Assembly: GCA_964466385.1 (NCBI GenBank)
Contig: CAYXNM010000007.1
Span: forward strand, 1-36,891
Direction: 5' to 3'
DNA from: UBA5972 sp964466385
GTDB taxonomy: Bacteria; Pseudomonadota; Alphaproteobacteria; Rhodobacterales; Rhodobacteraceae
Length of the DNA: 36,891 nt
The notes beneath the pieces were generated by a model. It ran no database searches. It was not told where the DNA came from and was given only the letters and a program-made list of their open reading frames with translations. Positions 24,290-32,596 of the stretch are shown in pieces. Made by a program: the position numbers and the translations under genes. Position 1 is the first letter of the stretch. Each line of letters begins with the position of its first letter.

Positions 24290-25720
24290 TCATTCTCCTG
24301 TGCCGTTGAATACAGTGTCGCGATATGCCCGGTCGCCCGTCACCTTGTCTTCGACCCATACCCTCAGCCCGGTCAGGCTCGACCTTGCCACCTGCGATCC
24401 CTTTTTGGCAACGATAAAGACTTTGAGCGTTCCGGTTTCGTCCGCGGGAACCATGACGACCGGTGAGCGCTTGCCCTGAAGGGTGACCGTAAGATCCGAA
24501 TTCGGGGTGACCGATATTTCAAAGGGGTGTTCCAGGGCCTGCTTGTTCCTGATCCGCACGTTGAACGTATTCCGGATGGCGCCGTCAGATAGCGTCACGA
24601 AAACCGGGTTTCTGACCGGGGACACGTTGAGATCGATTTCTGACCGCATGAAGAGCGCCACGACAAGGGCCGCGCCAACCACCAGCCAGAGACCGGTGTA
24701 AATCAGCGTGCGCAGGCGGATGACGTGCTGCCAGACAGGGCGCGGCGGTGTGCCTTCGCGTTCAAGCGTCTCGTCCGTAAGGGCCAGATAATCAATCAGC
24801 CCGCGCGGCTTTCCGACTTTGTCCATCATCGAATTGCAGGCGTCGATACACAACGCGCAGGTAATGCACTCCAGTTGCTGGCCGTCACGGATATCGATGC
24901 CCATCGGGCAGACGTTCACGCAGGCCATACAATCGATGCAATCGCCCAAAGTGGCGGCATCGGCAGACTTGCGATGCTTGCCGCGTGGCTCCCCGCGCCA
25001 GTCGCGGTAGGCAACCGTGATCGTTTCTTCATCCATCATGGCGGCCTGAATGCGTGGCCACGGGCACATATAAATGCAGATCTGTTCGCGCGCGAAACCG
25101 CCGAACAGAAACGTCGTGAAGGTCAATACTGCGATCGCGCCATAGGCAACCAAAGCAGCCTGCCCGCCCACAAGATCACGCGCCAGAGTGGGGGCATCGG
25201 CAAAATAAAAGACCCACGCCCCGCCGGTCGCGAGGCCGATCAACAGCCAAACGATCCATTTTGTCAGGCGCAGGCGCAGCTTTCGCAGGCTCCACGGCGC
25301 GTCGTTGAGGCGAACGCGCGCATTTCGGTCACCCTCCACCCACCGTTCAACGGTGATGAACAGATCCGTCCAGACCGTTTGCGGGCAGGCATACCCGCAC
25401 CAAACCCGGCCCAGCGCCGAAGTGAACAGGAACAGCCCCAGCCCGGCCATCACCAGCAGTCCCGCAACGAAATAGAATTCCTGCGGCCAGATCTCGACCC
25501 AGAACATGAAAAACCGTCGATTGGCGAGATCGATCAACACCGCCTGATCCGGCAGGTTTGGCCCCCGATCCCATCTGATCCACGGTGTGAGGTAATAGAT
25601 GCCAAGCGTAAACAGCATCAGTCCCCATTTCAGATTTCGAAAAACACCGTAAACCCGTTGAGGAAAAACGGGGTCGCGGGCCGAGTATAGTTTTGGCTCT
25701 TTATTCACGCTGTCGCTCAT
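24290..25720 (-). CDS. ccoG: Ferredoxin-like cupric reductase/assembly protein CcoG (FixG, RdxA)
   Basis: 476 residues from ATG at 25720 (MSDSVNKEPKLYSARDPVFP); in-frame sequence back to 25990 belongs to the ccoP end and intergenic region and is not used. Features: GYACPQTVWTDLF and CIYMCPWPRIQ near the membrane helices, and two [4Fe-4S] ferredoxin motifs (CIDCMACVNVCP, CITCALCIDACN). Several helices in the N-terminal half, and an IG-like C-terminal domain of about 120 residues. CcoG reduces Cu(II) to Cu(I) for CuB assembly. It is the first gene of the GHIS unit, separated from ccoP by a terminator. Confidence 0.95.
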   Translation of the reverse strand: MSDSVNKEPKLYSARDPVFPQRVYGVFRNLKWGLMLFTLGIYYLTPWIRWDRGPNLPDQAVLIDLANRRFFMFWVEIWPQEFYFVAGLLVMAGLGLFLFTSALGRVWCGYACPQTVWTDLFITVERWVEGDRNARVRLNDAPWSLRKLRLRLTKWIVWLLIGLATGGAWVFYFADAPTLARDLVGGQAALVAYGAIAVLTFTTFLFGGFAREQICIYMCPWPRIQAAMMDEETITVAYRDWRGEPRGKHRKSADAATLGDCIDCMACVNVCPMGIDIRDGQQLECITCALCIDACNSMMDKVGKPRGLIDYLALTDETLEREGTPPRPVWQHVIRLRTLIYTGLWLVVGAALVVALFMRSEIDLNVSPVRNPVFVTLSDGAIRNTFNVRIRNKQALEHPFEISVTPNSDLTVTLQGKRSPVVMVPADETGTLKVFIVAKKGSQVARSSLTGLRVWVEDKVTGDRAYRDTVFNGTGE

Positions 25721-25797
25721 GCTGCGCGCATCTTCCCAGTCTCTACGTGGCGTCGGTCGGCCGTTGCTTTGGCCCGACATTCCGCTTATTGGGTCCT

Positions 25798-25848
25798 CAA
25801 AAGATAACACCGGCCCCCTTGAGTGTGAACAGGACTGGGGAGCCGGTG
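25798..25848 (-). terminator. Rho-independent terminator of the ccoNOQP operon
   Basis: On the minus strand, CACCGGC (25848-25842), one bulged base, CCCC (25840-25837), an 18-base loop, GGGG (25818-25815) and GCCGGTG (25814-25808) form an 11-bp stem followed by TTATCTTTT (25807-25799). It lies about 50 bp downstream of the ccoP stop, so ccoGHIS should have its own promoter or read-through expression. Confidence 0.7.
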
Positions 25849-25898
25849 CCATTACCCCCGTCGCGCAAGAGGGAGCGCGCCGGGAATTCCTTTGTTGC

Positions 25899-26768
25899 TC
25901 ATTCACCACCGCCGGATTGGTGGATGTAAACGGCGACTTGCCTGATCTGTGATTCGGACAGTTTTCCGGTCCAGGCAGGCATGACGCCAAAACGAGCTTT
26001 TGTGATGGTCGTGGTCAGGCTGGCCTTGTCGCCGCCATAAAGCCAGATCGCATCCGTCAGGTTGGGCGCTCCGAATTCGCGGTTCCCCCTGGCGTCTTCG
26101 CCGTGACAGGCAACGCAATTGTCCGCGAACAAGACCTGGCCGGCACCGGCCATGCCGGCATCGTGTTCCTGGCCAGAGACGGAACGCACATACTCAACAA
26201 GCTGGGCGATCTCTCCGCTTTCCAGGACTTCACCGAATTTCGGCATTTCCGAACTGCGGGTGTCGTCGTCGCTTTCTTCGCGGATGCCATGGCTGATCGT
26301 TTGATGAATCGCCTCGATCGAACCGCCCCAAAGCCAGTCGTCGTCAATCAGGTTGGCATAGCCCGACCCCATTTTGACACCGTTGGCCCCGGCGCCGTGG
26401 CATTGTGCGCACCACGTCCGAAAGACAGCCGCCCCTCCGTTCAGGGCGTAATTCAACAGTTCCGTGTCGGTTTCCAGCGATCCCAGGTCTGCCGCGGCGA
26501 TCCGGGTGTTCAGGCCCGCGTTTGCGTCCTCATAGCGCTGAATGTCCTCGGCCACGGCCTGACGCGAAGAATACCCGAGAAGGCCGGGCGTCGCACCGCC
26601 GATCAACGGCCACGCGGGATACGCGATTGTATAACCGACGCCCCATATGATGCAGATAATGAACGTCCAGAGCCACCAACGGGGCAGGGGATTGTCAAAC
26701 TCGCGTATGCCGTCCCAGACATGGCCGGTGGTTTCCGGGTCATTTTTATGGATATCGGGTTTGGTCAT
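25899..26768 (-). CDS. ccoP: Cbb3 oxidase diheme subunit CcoP (FixP)
   Basis: 289 residues starting MTKPDIHKNDPETTGHVWDG, the standard length. There is one N-terminal membrane helix (about 31-53, WWLWTFIICIIWGVGYTIAY) and two periplasmic cytochrome c domains with heme sites CAQCH and CVACH and downstream Met ligands in SEMPKF and VMPAW. It passes electrons from the bc1/c2 pool to CcoO and CcoN. Its ATG overlaps the ccoQ stop. Confidence 0.97.
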   Translation of the reverse strand: MTKPDIHKNDPETTGHVWDGIREFDNPLPRWWLWTFIICIIWGVGYTIAYPAWPLIGGATPGLLGYSSRQAVAEDIQRYEDANAGLNTRIAAADLGSLETDTELLNYALNGGAAVFRTWCAQCHGAGANGVKMGSGYANLIDDDWLWGGSIEAIHQTISHGIREESDDDTRSSEMPKFGEVLESGEIAQLVEYVRSVSGQEHDAGMAGAGQVLFADNCVACHGEDARGNREFGAPNLTDAIWLYGGDKASLTTTITKARFGVMPAWTGKLSESQIRQVAVYIHQSGGGE

Positions 26769-26986
26769 TCCCGGCGCTCCTTTTCGTCATTTGAATTCAG
26801 CGTCGTGATTTGTGCAATGTCCGCGGCCAGGTCGTCACCGCCACGCAAGGCGATGTTCGCCGCTTCCTTGTGGCGGCTCTTGTTGCCGGGCCGGAATGAG
26901 AACACCACAATGGACAGGAAGAACAGGAGCATGAACAGCAGGCCCCAACTGTCGGCGAATTCACGAAGGTATGTGTATTTTTCCAA
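26765..26986 (-). CDS. ccoQ: Cbb3 oxidase small subunit CcoQ (FixQ)
   Basis: 73 residues, a single-helix protein (MEKYTYLREFADSWGLLFML...) with one membrane span at about 14-32, then the family's FRPGNK sequence and a polar tail. The tail here is longer than that of most CcoQ proteins, which run to about 50-60 residues. It stabilises the oxidase complex. It lies between ccoO and ccoP and overlaps the ccoP start. Confidence 0.92.
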   Translation of the reverse strand: MEKYTYLREFADSWGLLFMLLFFLSIVVFSFRPGNKSRHKEAANIALRGGDDLAADIAQITTLNSNDEKERRE

Positions 26987-27000
26987 CTGAAGTCCTCCTG

Positions 27001-27726
27001 TCAGCGGCTCTGGTCTGGTTCGAAGGTCGAAAAATCAACCATCGTGCCCAGCACCTGAAGATACGCAACGAGCGCGTCCATTTCCGTCAGGTCCGTTTGT
27101 GCGTCGAAATTGCGGACCTGGGCACCCGGATAGCGGGCCATCAAACCGTCCGTATCGCTGTCGGGATCGGCTTGTGCCGCAAAATCATCCTGCGCTGACG
27201 CGATCATTTCGTCGGTATAGGGAACGCCGACCGCACGGTTGGTTTTCAGAACGTCCGCGATATACTGCCCCTCGATTTTCTGTTTCAACAGAAAGCTGTA
27301 TGGCGGCATGACGCTTTCGGGCACCACGTCGCGCGGATCAGTCAGGTGATGGACATGCCAGGCGTCCGAATACCTGCCGCCGACGCGGGCAAGATCGGGC
27401 CCCGTCCGCTTGGAGCCCCATTGAAACGGGTGATCATACATCGATTCAGCGGCCAGCGAGTAGGGTCCGTAGCGTTCCACCTCGTCGCGCAGCGGGCGGA
27501 TCATCTGGCTGTGACAAACATAGCAGCCTTCGCGCAGATAAATGTTGCGCCCGGCCATTTCCAAGGGCGTGTAGGGGCGCACGCCCTTGACCTTTTCAAT
27601 GGTGTTTTCCAGGTAGAACAGCGGTGCGATTTCAACCAGCCCGCCGATGGAAACCACCAGAAGGCTGCACACCAAGAGAACGGTGGCATTGGTTTCGATG
27701 AACTTGTGCTTGGATAGAATTGACAT
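27001..27726 (-). CDS. ccoO: Cbb3 oxidase monoheme subunit CcoO (FixO)
   Basis: 241 residues starting MSILSKHKFIETNATVLLVC at ATG 27726, with GAGGGG seven bases upstream; a start five codons earlier at 27741 has no ribosome site and overlaps ccoN. It has an N-terminal membrane helix and a cytochrome c domain with heme site CYVCH and later a Met ligand in ESVMPPYS. It carries electrons from CcoP to CcoN. Typical order N-O-Q-P. Confidence 0.97.
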   Translation of the reverse strand: MSILSKHKFIETNATVLLVCSLLVVSIGGLVEIAPLFYLENTIEKVKGVRPYTPLEMAGRNIYLREGCYVCHSQMIRPLRDEVERYGPYSLAAESMYDHPFQWGSKRTGPDLARVGGRYSDAWHVHHLTDPRDVVPESVMPPYSFLLKQKIEGQYIADVLKTNRAVGVPYTDEMIASAQDDFAAQADPDSDTDGLMARYPGAQVRNFDAQTDLTEMDALVAYLQVLGTMVDFSTFEPDQSR

Positions 27727-27737
27727 CTTTTTTCCCC

Positions 27738-29333
27738 TCATTCTGCCGGAATGGCGTTCAGCGCGGCACCTGATTTTTCAGGCGCCTGCGTGACCGTTTT
27801 CCAAAGGTTGAAGCACATGATCGCAGCACCGGAGAGGTAAAGAACCCCGCCCATTCCCCGTACGACATACATCGGGAACTTTGCCGCGACCGTGTCCGCG
27901 AACGAGTTGACCAAAAAGCCCTGTGCGTCCACTTCGCGCCACATCAGGCCTTCCATGATGCCGGACACCCACATCGAGCTTGCGTAAAGAACGATGCCGA
28001 TCGTCGCGAGCCAGAAGTGCCATGAAACCAGCGAAAGACTGTAAAGCCTTTCCTTGTTCCAAAGCCGCGGAGTCAGGAAATAAAGCACGCCGAACGTGAT
28101 CATGCCGTTCCAGCCCAGAGCACCGGAGTGAACGTGTCCGATGGTCCAGTCCGTATAATGGCTGAGCGAGTTGACCGCCCGGATCGACATGACCGGGCCC
28201 TCGAACGTGGACATTCCGTAAAACGCGATCGAAGCCACCATCATGCGCAGAACGGGGTCTGTCCTCAGCTTGTCCCAGGCGCCTGAAAGCGTCATCAAAC
28301 CGTTGATCATTCCGCCCCATGACGGCATCCACAGGATGATCGAGAACGTCATGCCCAGAACCTGTGCCCAGTCCGGCAAAGCGGTGTAATGCAAGTGGTG
28401 CGGACCGGCCCAGATATAGAGAAAGATGAGCGCCCAGAAATGCACGATCGACAGTTTATAGCTGTAGATCGGGCGCTCGGCCTGCTTGGGAACGAAATAG
28501 TACATCATCCCCAGGAAACCCGCAGTCAGGAAGAAACCAACCGCGTTATGGCCATACCACCATTGCACGAGCGCGTCCTGCACGCCGGCAAAAACCTGCA
28601 CCGATTTGGACCCGACGAGCGACACCGGCAAGCTCAGATTGTTGACAATATGAAGCATCGCGATCGTGACGATGAACCCCAGAAAGAACCAGTTGGCAAC
28701 GTAGATATGGGGTTCTTTGCGTTTCATGAGCGTGCCGAGATATACCAGCAGATACGCGACCCAGACCACCGTCAGCCACAAATCGACATACCACTCCGGT
28801 TCGGCGTATTCCTTGCCCTGGGTGACACCCAGCAGATAGCCCGTTGCGGCCAGAACGATGAAAAGCTGATAACCCCAGAACACGAACCATGCCAGACCGC
28901 CACCCCAAAGGCGCGTCGCGCAGGTGCGCTGCACAACGTAAAAGCTGCTTAGTATCAATGCGTTGCCACCAAATGCAAAAATGACCGCAGATGTATGGAG
29001 CGGCCGGAGGCGGCCAAATGATGTCCACGGCAAATCAAGGTTCAACAGCGGAAAGGCCAGCTCAAAAGCGATGTAGGTGCCGACCAGAAACCCGGCCATT
29101 CCCCAGAACGCGGTCGCGATGACCCCGGCACGCACGACGTCGTCCATGTATTCGGTGGGCCGCGCCCGGCGCGGCTCGTTCGTTTTTCGCAACTGGTGGA
29201 TGAATGTGCCACCCGCAGCCAGCAACACGATGATCGCGTGGATCTGGTAGGCGGTATCGTGTGCGTAGTTGGCTGCAAGTGCCGAAAACAAGGTAATCAA
29301 CGCAAGCGCAATCAGCTTTGCATAGTCAAGCAT
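27738..29333 (-). CDS. ccoN: Cbb3 oxidase catalytic subunit CcoN (FixN)
   Basis: 531 residues, the usual length, with about 12 membrane helices. Heme and copper ligands of the cbb3 type are visible: LHTSAV and WWYGHNAVGF segments, AGPHHLHY (CuB histidines), and TIGHVHSGALGWNG (heme b3 and b ligand pair on one helix). The Tyr of the cross-linked His-Tyr lies in helix 7 in this family. It reduces O2 to water at low oxygen tension. It is the first gene of ccoNOQP and is transcribed away from uspA with a near-consensus FNR box between. Confidence 0.98.
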   Translation of the reverse strand: MLDYAKLIALALITLFSALAANYAHDTAYQIHAIIVLLAAGGTFIHQLRKTNEPRRARPTEYMDDVVRAGVIATAFWGMAGFLVGTYIAFELAFPLLNLDLPWTSFGRLRPLHTSAVIFAFGGNALILSSFYVVQRTCATRLWGGGLAWFVFWGYQLFIVLAATGYLLGVTQGKEYAEPEWYVDLWLTVVWVAYLLVYLGTLMKRKEPHIYVANWFFLGFIVTIAMLHIVNNLSLPVSLVGSKSVQVFAGVQDALVQWWYGHNAVGFFLTAGFLGMMYYFVPKQAERPIYSYKLSIVHFWALIFLYIWAGPHHLHYTALPDWAQVLGMTFSIILWMPSWGGMINGLMTLSGAWDKLRTDPVLRMMVASIAFYGMSTFEGPVMSIRAVNSLSHYTDWTIGHVHSGALGWNGMITFGVLYFLTPRLWNKERLYSLSLVSWHFWLATIGIVLYASSMWVSGIMEGLMWREVDAQGFLVNSFADTVAAKFPMYVVRGMGGVLYLSGAAIMCFNLWKTVTQAPEKSGAALNAIPAE

Positions 29334-29421
29334 CAGGCCGTCCCTCTTGGTTTTTTCTGTAGCAGGCTGATTTCAGCCCCGTTCACATAGTGCCATTTGA
29401 ACGACTGTGCTGGTCCCTTCC

Positions 29422-29435
29422 TTGATCCATGTCAA
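29422..29435. promoter_or_regulatory. FNR box between ccoN and uspA
   Basis: TTGATCCATGTCAA matches the FNR consensus TTGAT-N4-ATCAA at nine of ten positions. It lies 89 bp upstream of ccoN and 108 bp upstream of uspA. For uspA, TAAAAT (29457-29462) lies where a -10 should be for class II FNR activation, with the box centred about 41 bp before the predicted start. It should allow FnrL to activate both units under low oxygen. Confidence 0.8.
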
Positions 29436-29542
29436 GTCGCATGCGGGACTCTGCGCTAAAATTACGCAGTCAGGGAAACCATCGGCATTTACTCGCGGTG
29501 CGGGCTTGCCGAAGTGGAAATTCCGGAATCTGGAGGTCACAA

Positions 29543-30379
29543 ATGCCCTACAAATCGATCATGACCGTCTGGGACGGCAGGAACAGAGAAAAATTCGTGC
29601 TCGGCCTCGCATGCAGGATGACTTCGGGTGAAAACGGGCATCTCAGCGTTTTGTGCCTGGGTTTTGACCGCACTTCTCCGGGTCTTTATTATGCCGGGGC
29701 CTCGCCGTTCGCGATGAATGAAAGTCTCGAGATGGCACGAAACAACGCAACCGCCTACAGGGCCGAGGTCGAGGCGTTCATGAAAACGCGCGACGTGAAC
29801 TGGTCGTGCCAGACGATCATCGCACAGATCGGCGGCATCGCGCATATGATCGGGCACGCGGCACGCTTCAACGACCTTGTGGTCTTGCCGCAACCCTATG
29901 GCGGCACACAAAGCGAGGAGGCCGTCGCCACGCTGGAAGCTGCCCTTTTTGATGGCCACACGCCGGTTCTGGTCTGTCCGGGCAAAACCACCGCCGTGCC
30001 GGGGGAAAGGATCGTTATCGCCTGGAATGAAAGTGCCGAGGCCATGGCCGCGATCAAGGCCGCCCTGCCTTTCATCAAGAAAGCCCAAGCTGTCGATATC
30101 GCGATTGTTGAGCCCGGCCGTCGCGACGAAGCTGTTTCGGAACCCGGTCATCAATTGTCGCAAATGCTGGCGCGTCATGGTGCCAGGGTCAACGTGTCGG
30201 TCCTGGCGCAAACCTCGTCGCATGTCTCAACCACGCTCCTGCAACATGCGCGGGATATCGATGCCGACCTGATTGTAATGGGCGCTTACGGCCACTCGCG
30301 GTTCCGCCAGTCGATCATTGGGGGTGCGACCCGGGACATGCTGAAGGACATTCAGATCCCGGTTCTCATGGCACATTGA
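29543..30379 (+). CDS. Universal stress protein, two-domain UspA family
   Basis: 278 residues from ATG at 29543, with TGGAGG (29531-29536) upstream; in-frame codons from 29429 are untranslated leader overlapping the FNR box region. It has tandem Usp domains. The C-terminal one ends with the ATP-binding signature GAYGHSRFRQSIIGGATRDM, and the N-terminal one is more degraded. Cytoplasmic stress protein, often in FNR regulons of rhodobacteria. Transcribed divergently from ccoN and convergent with fnrL (nine bases between ends). Confidence 0.92.
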   Translation: MPYKSIMTVWDGRNREKFVLGLACRMTSGENGHLSVLCLGFDRTSPGLYYAGASPFAMNESLEMARNNATAYRAEVEAFMKTRDVNWSCQTIIAQIGGIAHMIGHAARFNDLVVLPQPYGGTQSEEAVATLEAALFDGHTPVLVCPGKTTAVPGERIVIAWNESAEAMAAIKAALPFIKKAQAVDIAIVEPGRRDEAVSEPGHQLSQMLARHGARVNVSVLAQTSSHVSTTLLQHARDIDADLIVMGAYGHSRFRQSIIGGATRDMLKDIQIPVLMAH

Positions 30380-30388
30380 GCGCCTTTG

Positions 30389-31132
30389 TCAGCTCAGAAT
30401 GCCGCCGTCAGTATCGTCGCCCGTTTCGTTTTCCAACCGGGCCGGATCCGGAATGACCACGTGCCGCTTGCCCGTCAGCTTGATAAAACCATCGCGTTTC
30501 AGTGCCGATATCTGGCGGCTGACCGTTTCCAGCGTCAGGCCAAGATAATCCGCCATCGCTTCGCGCGAAAGCGGCAGATCAAAGGCAATGCCATCGGATG
30601 CATCCCCCGGACGCAGCGCAACGTTCCGATGCGCAAGGATCGACAGCAGGCTTGCGATCTTCTCACGCGCGGTCTTACGCCCCAGCAACAGCATCCATTC
30701 GCGCGCGGCGTGTAATTCGTCCAGCGTCATTTCCAGCAAACGGTTCGTAATCGAGGGCGTCGTGAGAACCAGGTGTTCAAATTCGGGCTTCCTGAACTTG
30801 CACAGGGTGACTTCGGTCGCCGCCACAACGTCAAAAGCGGCTATTCGTCGTCCGGGTCGGCCGACGAAGTTGCTTGGCAGTAAGAGCCCGACCATCTGCC
30901 TCCGCCCGTCCTCCATGGACTGCGAGAGCGTGGCGACGCCCTTGACAACCGAGGCCACAAATGAAAGCTCCTCACCGGCCCAGGCAATGGTCTGACCCGG
31001 CGCGTAGGTTTTGTAGGTCTTGATCTTGTCAAGATACGCAAGTTCGTCGCGTTCACAGCGCGAACAAACCGCTGCGAACCTGATCGGGCAATCGATGCAA
31101 TCGGTGCTGGCAGTTTTTACGATGGCTTGCAT
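30389..31132 (-). CDS. fnrL: FNR-family oxygen-responsive regulator FnrL
   Basis: 247 residues from ATG at 31132 (MQAIVKTASTDCIDCPI); a TTG start 13 codons earlier would overlap the FNR box and is rejected. N-terminal cysteines Cys12, Cys15, Cys23 and Cys26 plus central Cys111 can ligate the [4Fe-4S] cluster that senses oxygen. The cyclic-nucleotide-binding-like fold and dimer helix are followed by a helix-turn-helix with ETVSRQ, whose E-SR pattern is the FNR specificity signature. It is the likely activator of the ccoNOQP, uspA and hemN promoters in the window. It lies opposite hemN. Confidence 0.95.
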   Translation of the reverse strand: MQAIVKTASTDCIDCPIRFAAVCSRCERDELAYLDKIKTYKTYAPGQTIAWAGEELSFVASVVKGVATLSQSMEDGRRQMVGLLLPSNFVGRPGRRIAAFDVVAATEVTLCKFRKPEFEHLVLTTPSITNRLLEMTLDELHAAREWMLLLGRKTAREKIASLLSILAHRNVALRPGDASDGIAFDLPLSREAMADYLGLTLETVSRQISALKRDGFIKLTGKRHVVIPDPARLENETGDDTDGGILS

Positions 31133-31147
31133 TTCAGCTCTTTGTAT

Positions 31148-31161
31148 TTGATCCTGATCAA
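31148..31161. promoter_or_regulatory. Perfect FNR box between fnrL and hemN
   Basis: TTGATCCTGATCAA is an exact match to TTGAT-N4-ATCAA. It is centred 41.5 bp upstream of the hemN start codon and only 22 bp upstream of the fnrL start codon. For hemN this is the class II activation distance if transcription starts at or near the ATG, with GATAAA (31184-31189) as a -10. For fnrL the same box is too close to activate and would more likely repress. Confidence 0.85.
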
Positions 31162-31195
31162 TGTAATCCAAATTGATTGAACAGATAAAGGCTAA

Positions 31196-32551
31196 ATGAC
31201 AGTTGTGAACAACCTAAGCCGGCTGGGACTTTTTGATTCGAAAGTCCCCAGGTATACAAGCTATCCGACAGCCAACCACTTTGGCACCAGGATCACGGGT
31301 GAAGAATTTTCTTCGTGGCTGGAGGAAATCCCGCGGGGGGACTCGATCTCGCTTTACGCCCATGTTCCGTTTTGCAGACGGCTGTGCTGGTTTTGTGCGT
31401 GCCGCACCCAAGGTGTTCGCCGCGGAAATCCCGTGCAATCCTATCTCGAGTTCCTGCACCGGGAGATCGGGATGGTTGGTGACCGTCTTCAGCCCGGCAT
31501 CACACTTTCCCACCTTCACTGGGGCGGGGGAACGCCCACGATTCTGGCACCCGCTCAGATGACCGCGCTGGTTGCGGAAATCACGAACCGGTTTCAGTTC
31601 GCCGAAGGGGCGGAGTTTTCTGTGGAAATCGATCCGGGTGAAGTGGATGAAGCGCGTCTTGACGCGTTGGCCGCGGCCGGAATGAACCGCGCCAGTATCG
31701 GTATTCAGGATTTCGACCCGGAGATTCAAAAGGTGATCGGTCGCGAGCAGAGCTATGAATTGACCCGCGACGTTATCGCGGAGCTTCGCAAACGGAACAT
31801 CAGAAGTCTCAATACCGATCTGCTCTATGGCCTGCCGTTTCAGGATCTGGCGCGCATAACCGAGACGACGCAAAAACTGATCAGCCTCAAACCGGATCGA
31901 ATAGCACTTTATGGCTATGCGCATGTTCCGTGGATGGCCCGGCGACAGCGCCTGATCCCCGAAAAGCAACTTCCCGACTCTGTCCAGAGGCTCGAACTTT
32001 TCAATGCCGCGCGCGCATTGCTTGTCGAGGCCGGCTACAACGCGATCGGCATTGATCATTTCGCGCTGCCGGGTGACGGGCTGAGCACGGCACAGCGCGA
32101 CGGAAAACTCCGGCGGAATTTTCAAGGGTACACGGACGACACCAGCGAGACATTGGTCGGGCTCGGGGCGTCTTCGATTTCGCGGTTCCCACAGGGTTTC
32201 GCGCAAAACATCAGCGCAACTTCAGGCTATGTCTCGGCCATTCGTGAAGGCAAGCTGGCCGCCGCGCGCGGCCACGCGTTCACGGCGGAAGATAAGCTGC
32301 GCGGTCGCGTGATCGAAGAACTGATGTGTACATTTGCCGTTGATATTGGCGCGATCGAGAGCGAGTTTTCAGAAGTGCCGATCGATTTGAGACCGGAACT
32401 TGCCCGCGCGCAGCAGGATTTTGCGCCGTTCGTCACATTCACGGCGGATCGCCTTGATATCCGGTCGGATGGCTATCCACTGGCGCGGATGATCGCGCGG
32501 CAGTTTGACGCTTTTGCCGTCGATCAGTCGGGGCATTCGCTGGCGATCTGA
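31196..32551 (+). CDS. hemN: Oxygen-independent coproporphyrinogen III dehydrogenase
   Basis: 451 residues starting MTVVNNLSRLGLFDSKVPRY. A radical-SAM enzyme with the CX3CX2C cluster motif at Cys60, Cys64 and Cys67 (HVPFCRRLCWFCAC), the HWGGGTPT segment, and the later YGLPFQ and HFALPGD region. It decarboxylates coproporphyrinogen III to protoporphyrinogen IX under low oxygen, supplying heme for the cbb3 oxidase encoded nearby. AAAGG lies four bases before the ATG. The perfect FNR box upstream fits anaerobic control. Confidence 0.96.
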   Translation: MTVVNNLSRLGLFDSKVPRYTSYPTANHFGTRITGEEFSSWLEEIPRGDSISLYAHVPFCRRLCWFCACRTQGVRRGNPVQSYLEFLHREIGMVGDRLQPGITLSHLHWGGGTPTILAPAQMTALVAEITNRFQFAEGAEFSVEIDPGEVDEARLDALAAAGMNRASIGIQDFDPEIQKVIGREQSYELTRDVIAELRKRNIRSLNTDLLYGLPFQDLARITETTQKLISLKPDRIALYGYAHVPWMARRQRLIPEKQLPDSVQRLELFNAARALLVEAGYNAIGIDHFALPGDGLSTAQRDGKLRRNFQGYTDDTSETLVGLGASSISRFPQGFAQNISATSGYVSAIREGKLAAARGHAFTAEDKLRGRVIEELMCTFAVDIGAIESEFSEVPIDLRPELARAQQDFAPFVTFTADRLDIRSDGYPLARMIARQFDAFAVDQSGHSLAI

Positions 32552-32561
32552 GCGATTGGGT

Positions 32562-32591
32562 TTGACTTTGAAATGCCCGCATTCCTATGCT
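32562..32591 (+). promoter_or_regulatory. Promoter of the carbon-nitrogen hydrolase gene, possibly leaderless
   Basis: TTGACT (32562-32567), 18 bp, then TATGCT (32586-32591) resembles a sigma-70 promoter. The predicted start is at about 32597-32598, which coincides with the ATG at 32597 used for the gene. That implies little or no 5' leader, and no Shine-Dalgarno is seen. Confidence 0.5.
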
Positions 32592-32596
32592 GGCCC

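Noticed and set aside
25819..25832. FNR-like sequence TTGAGTGTGAACAG upstream of ccoG
   Set aside because: Only seven of ten consensus positions match, and it falls in the loop of the ccoP terminator hairpin, so chance or terminator constraint explains it better.
30377..30396. TGAGC/GCTCA hairpin between convergent uspA and fnrL
   Set aside because: Only a 5-bp stem with no U-tract on either strand; too weak to call as a terminator.
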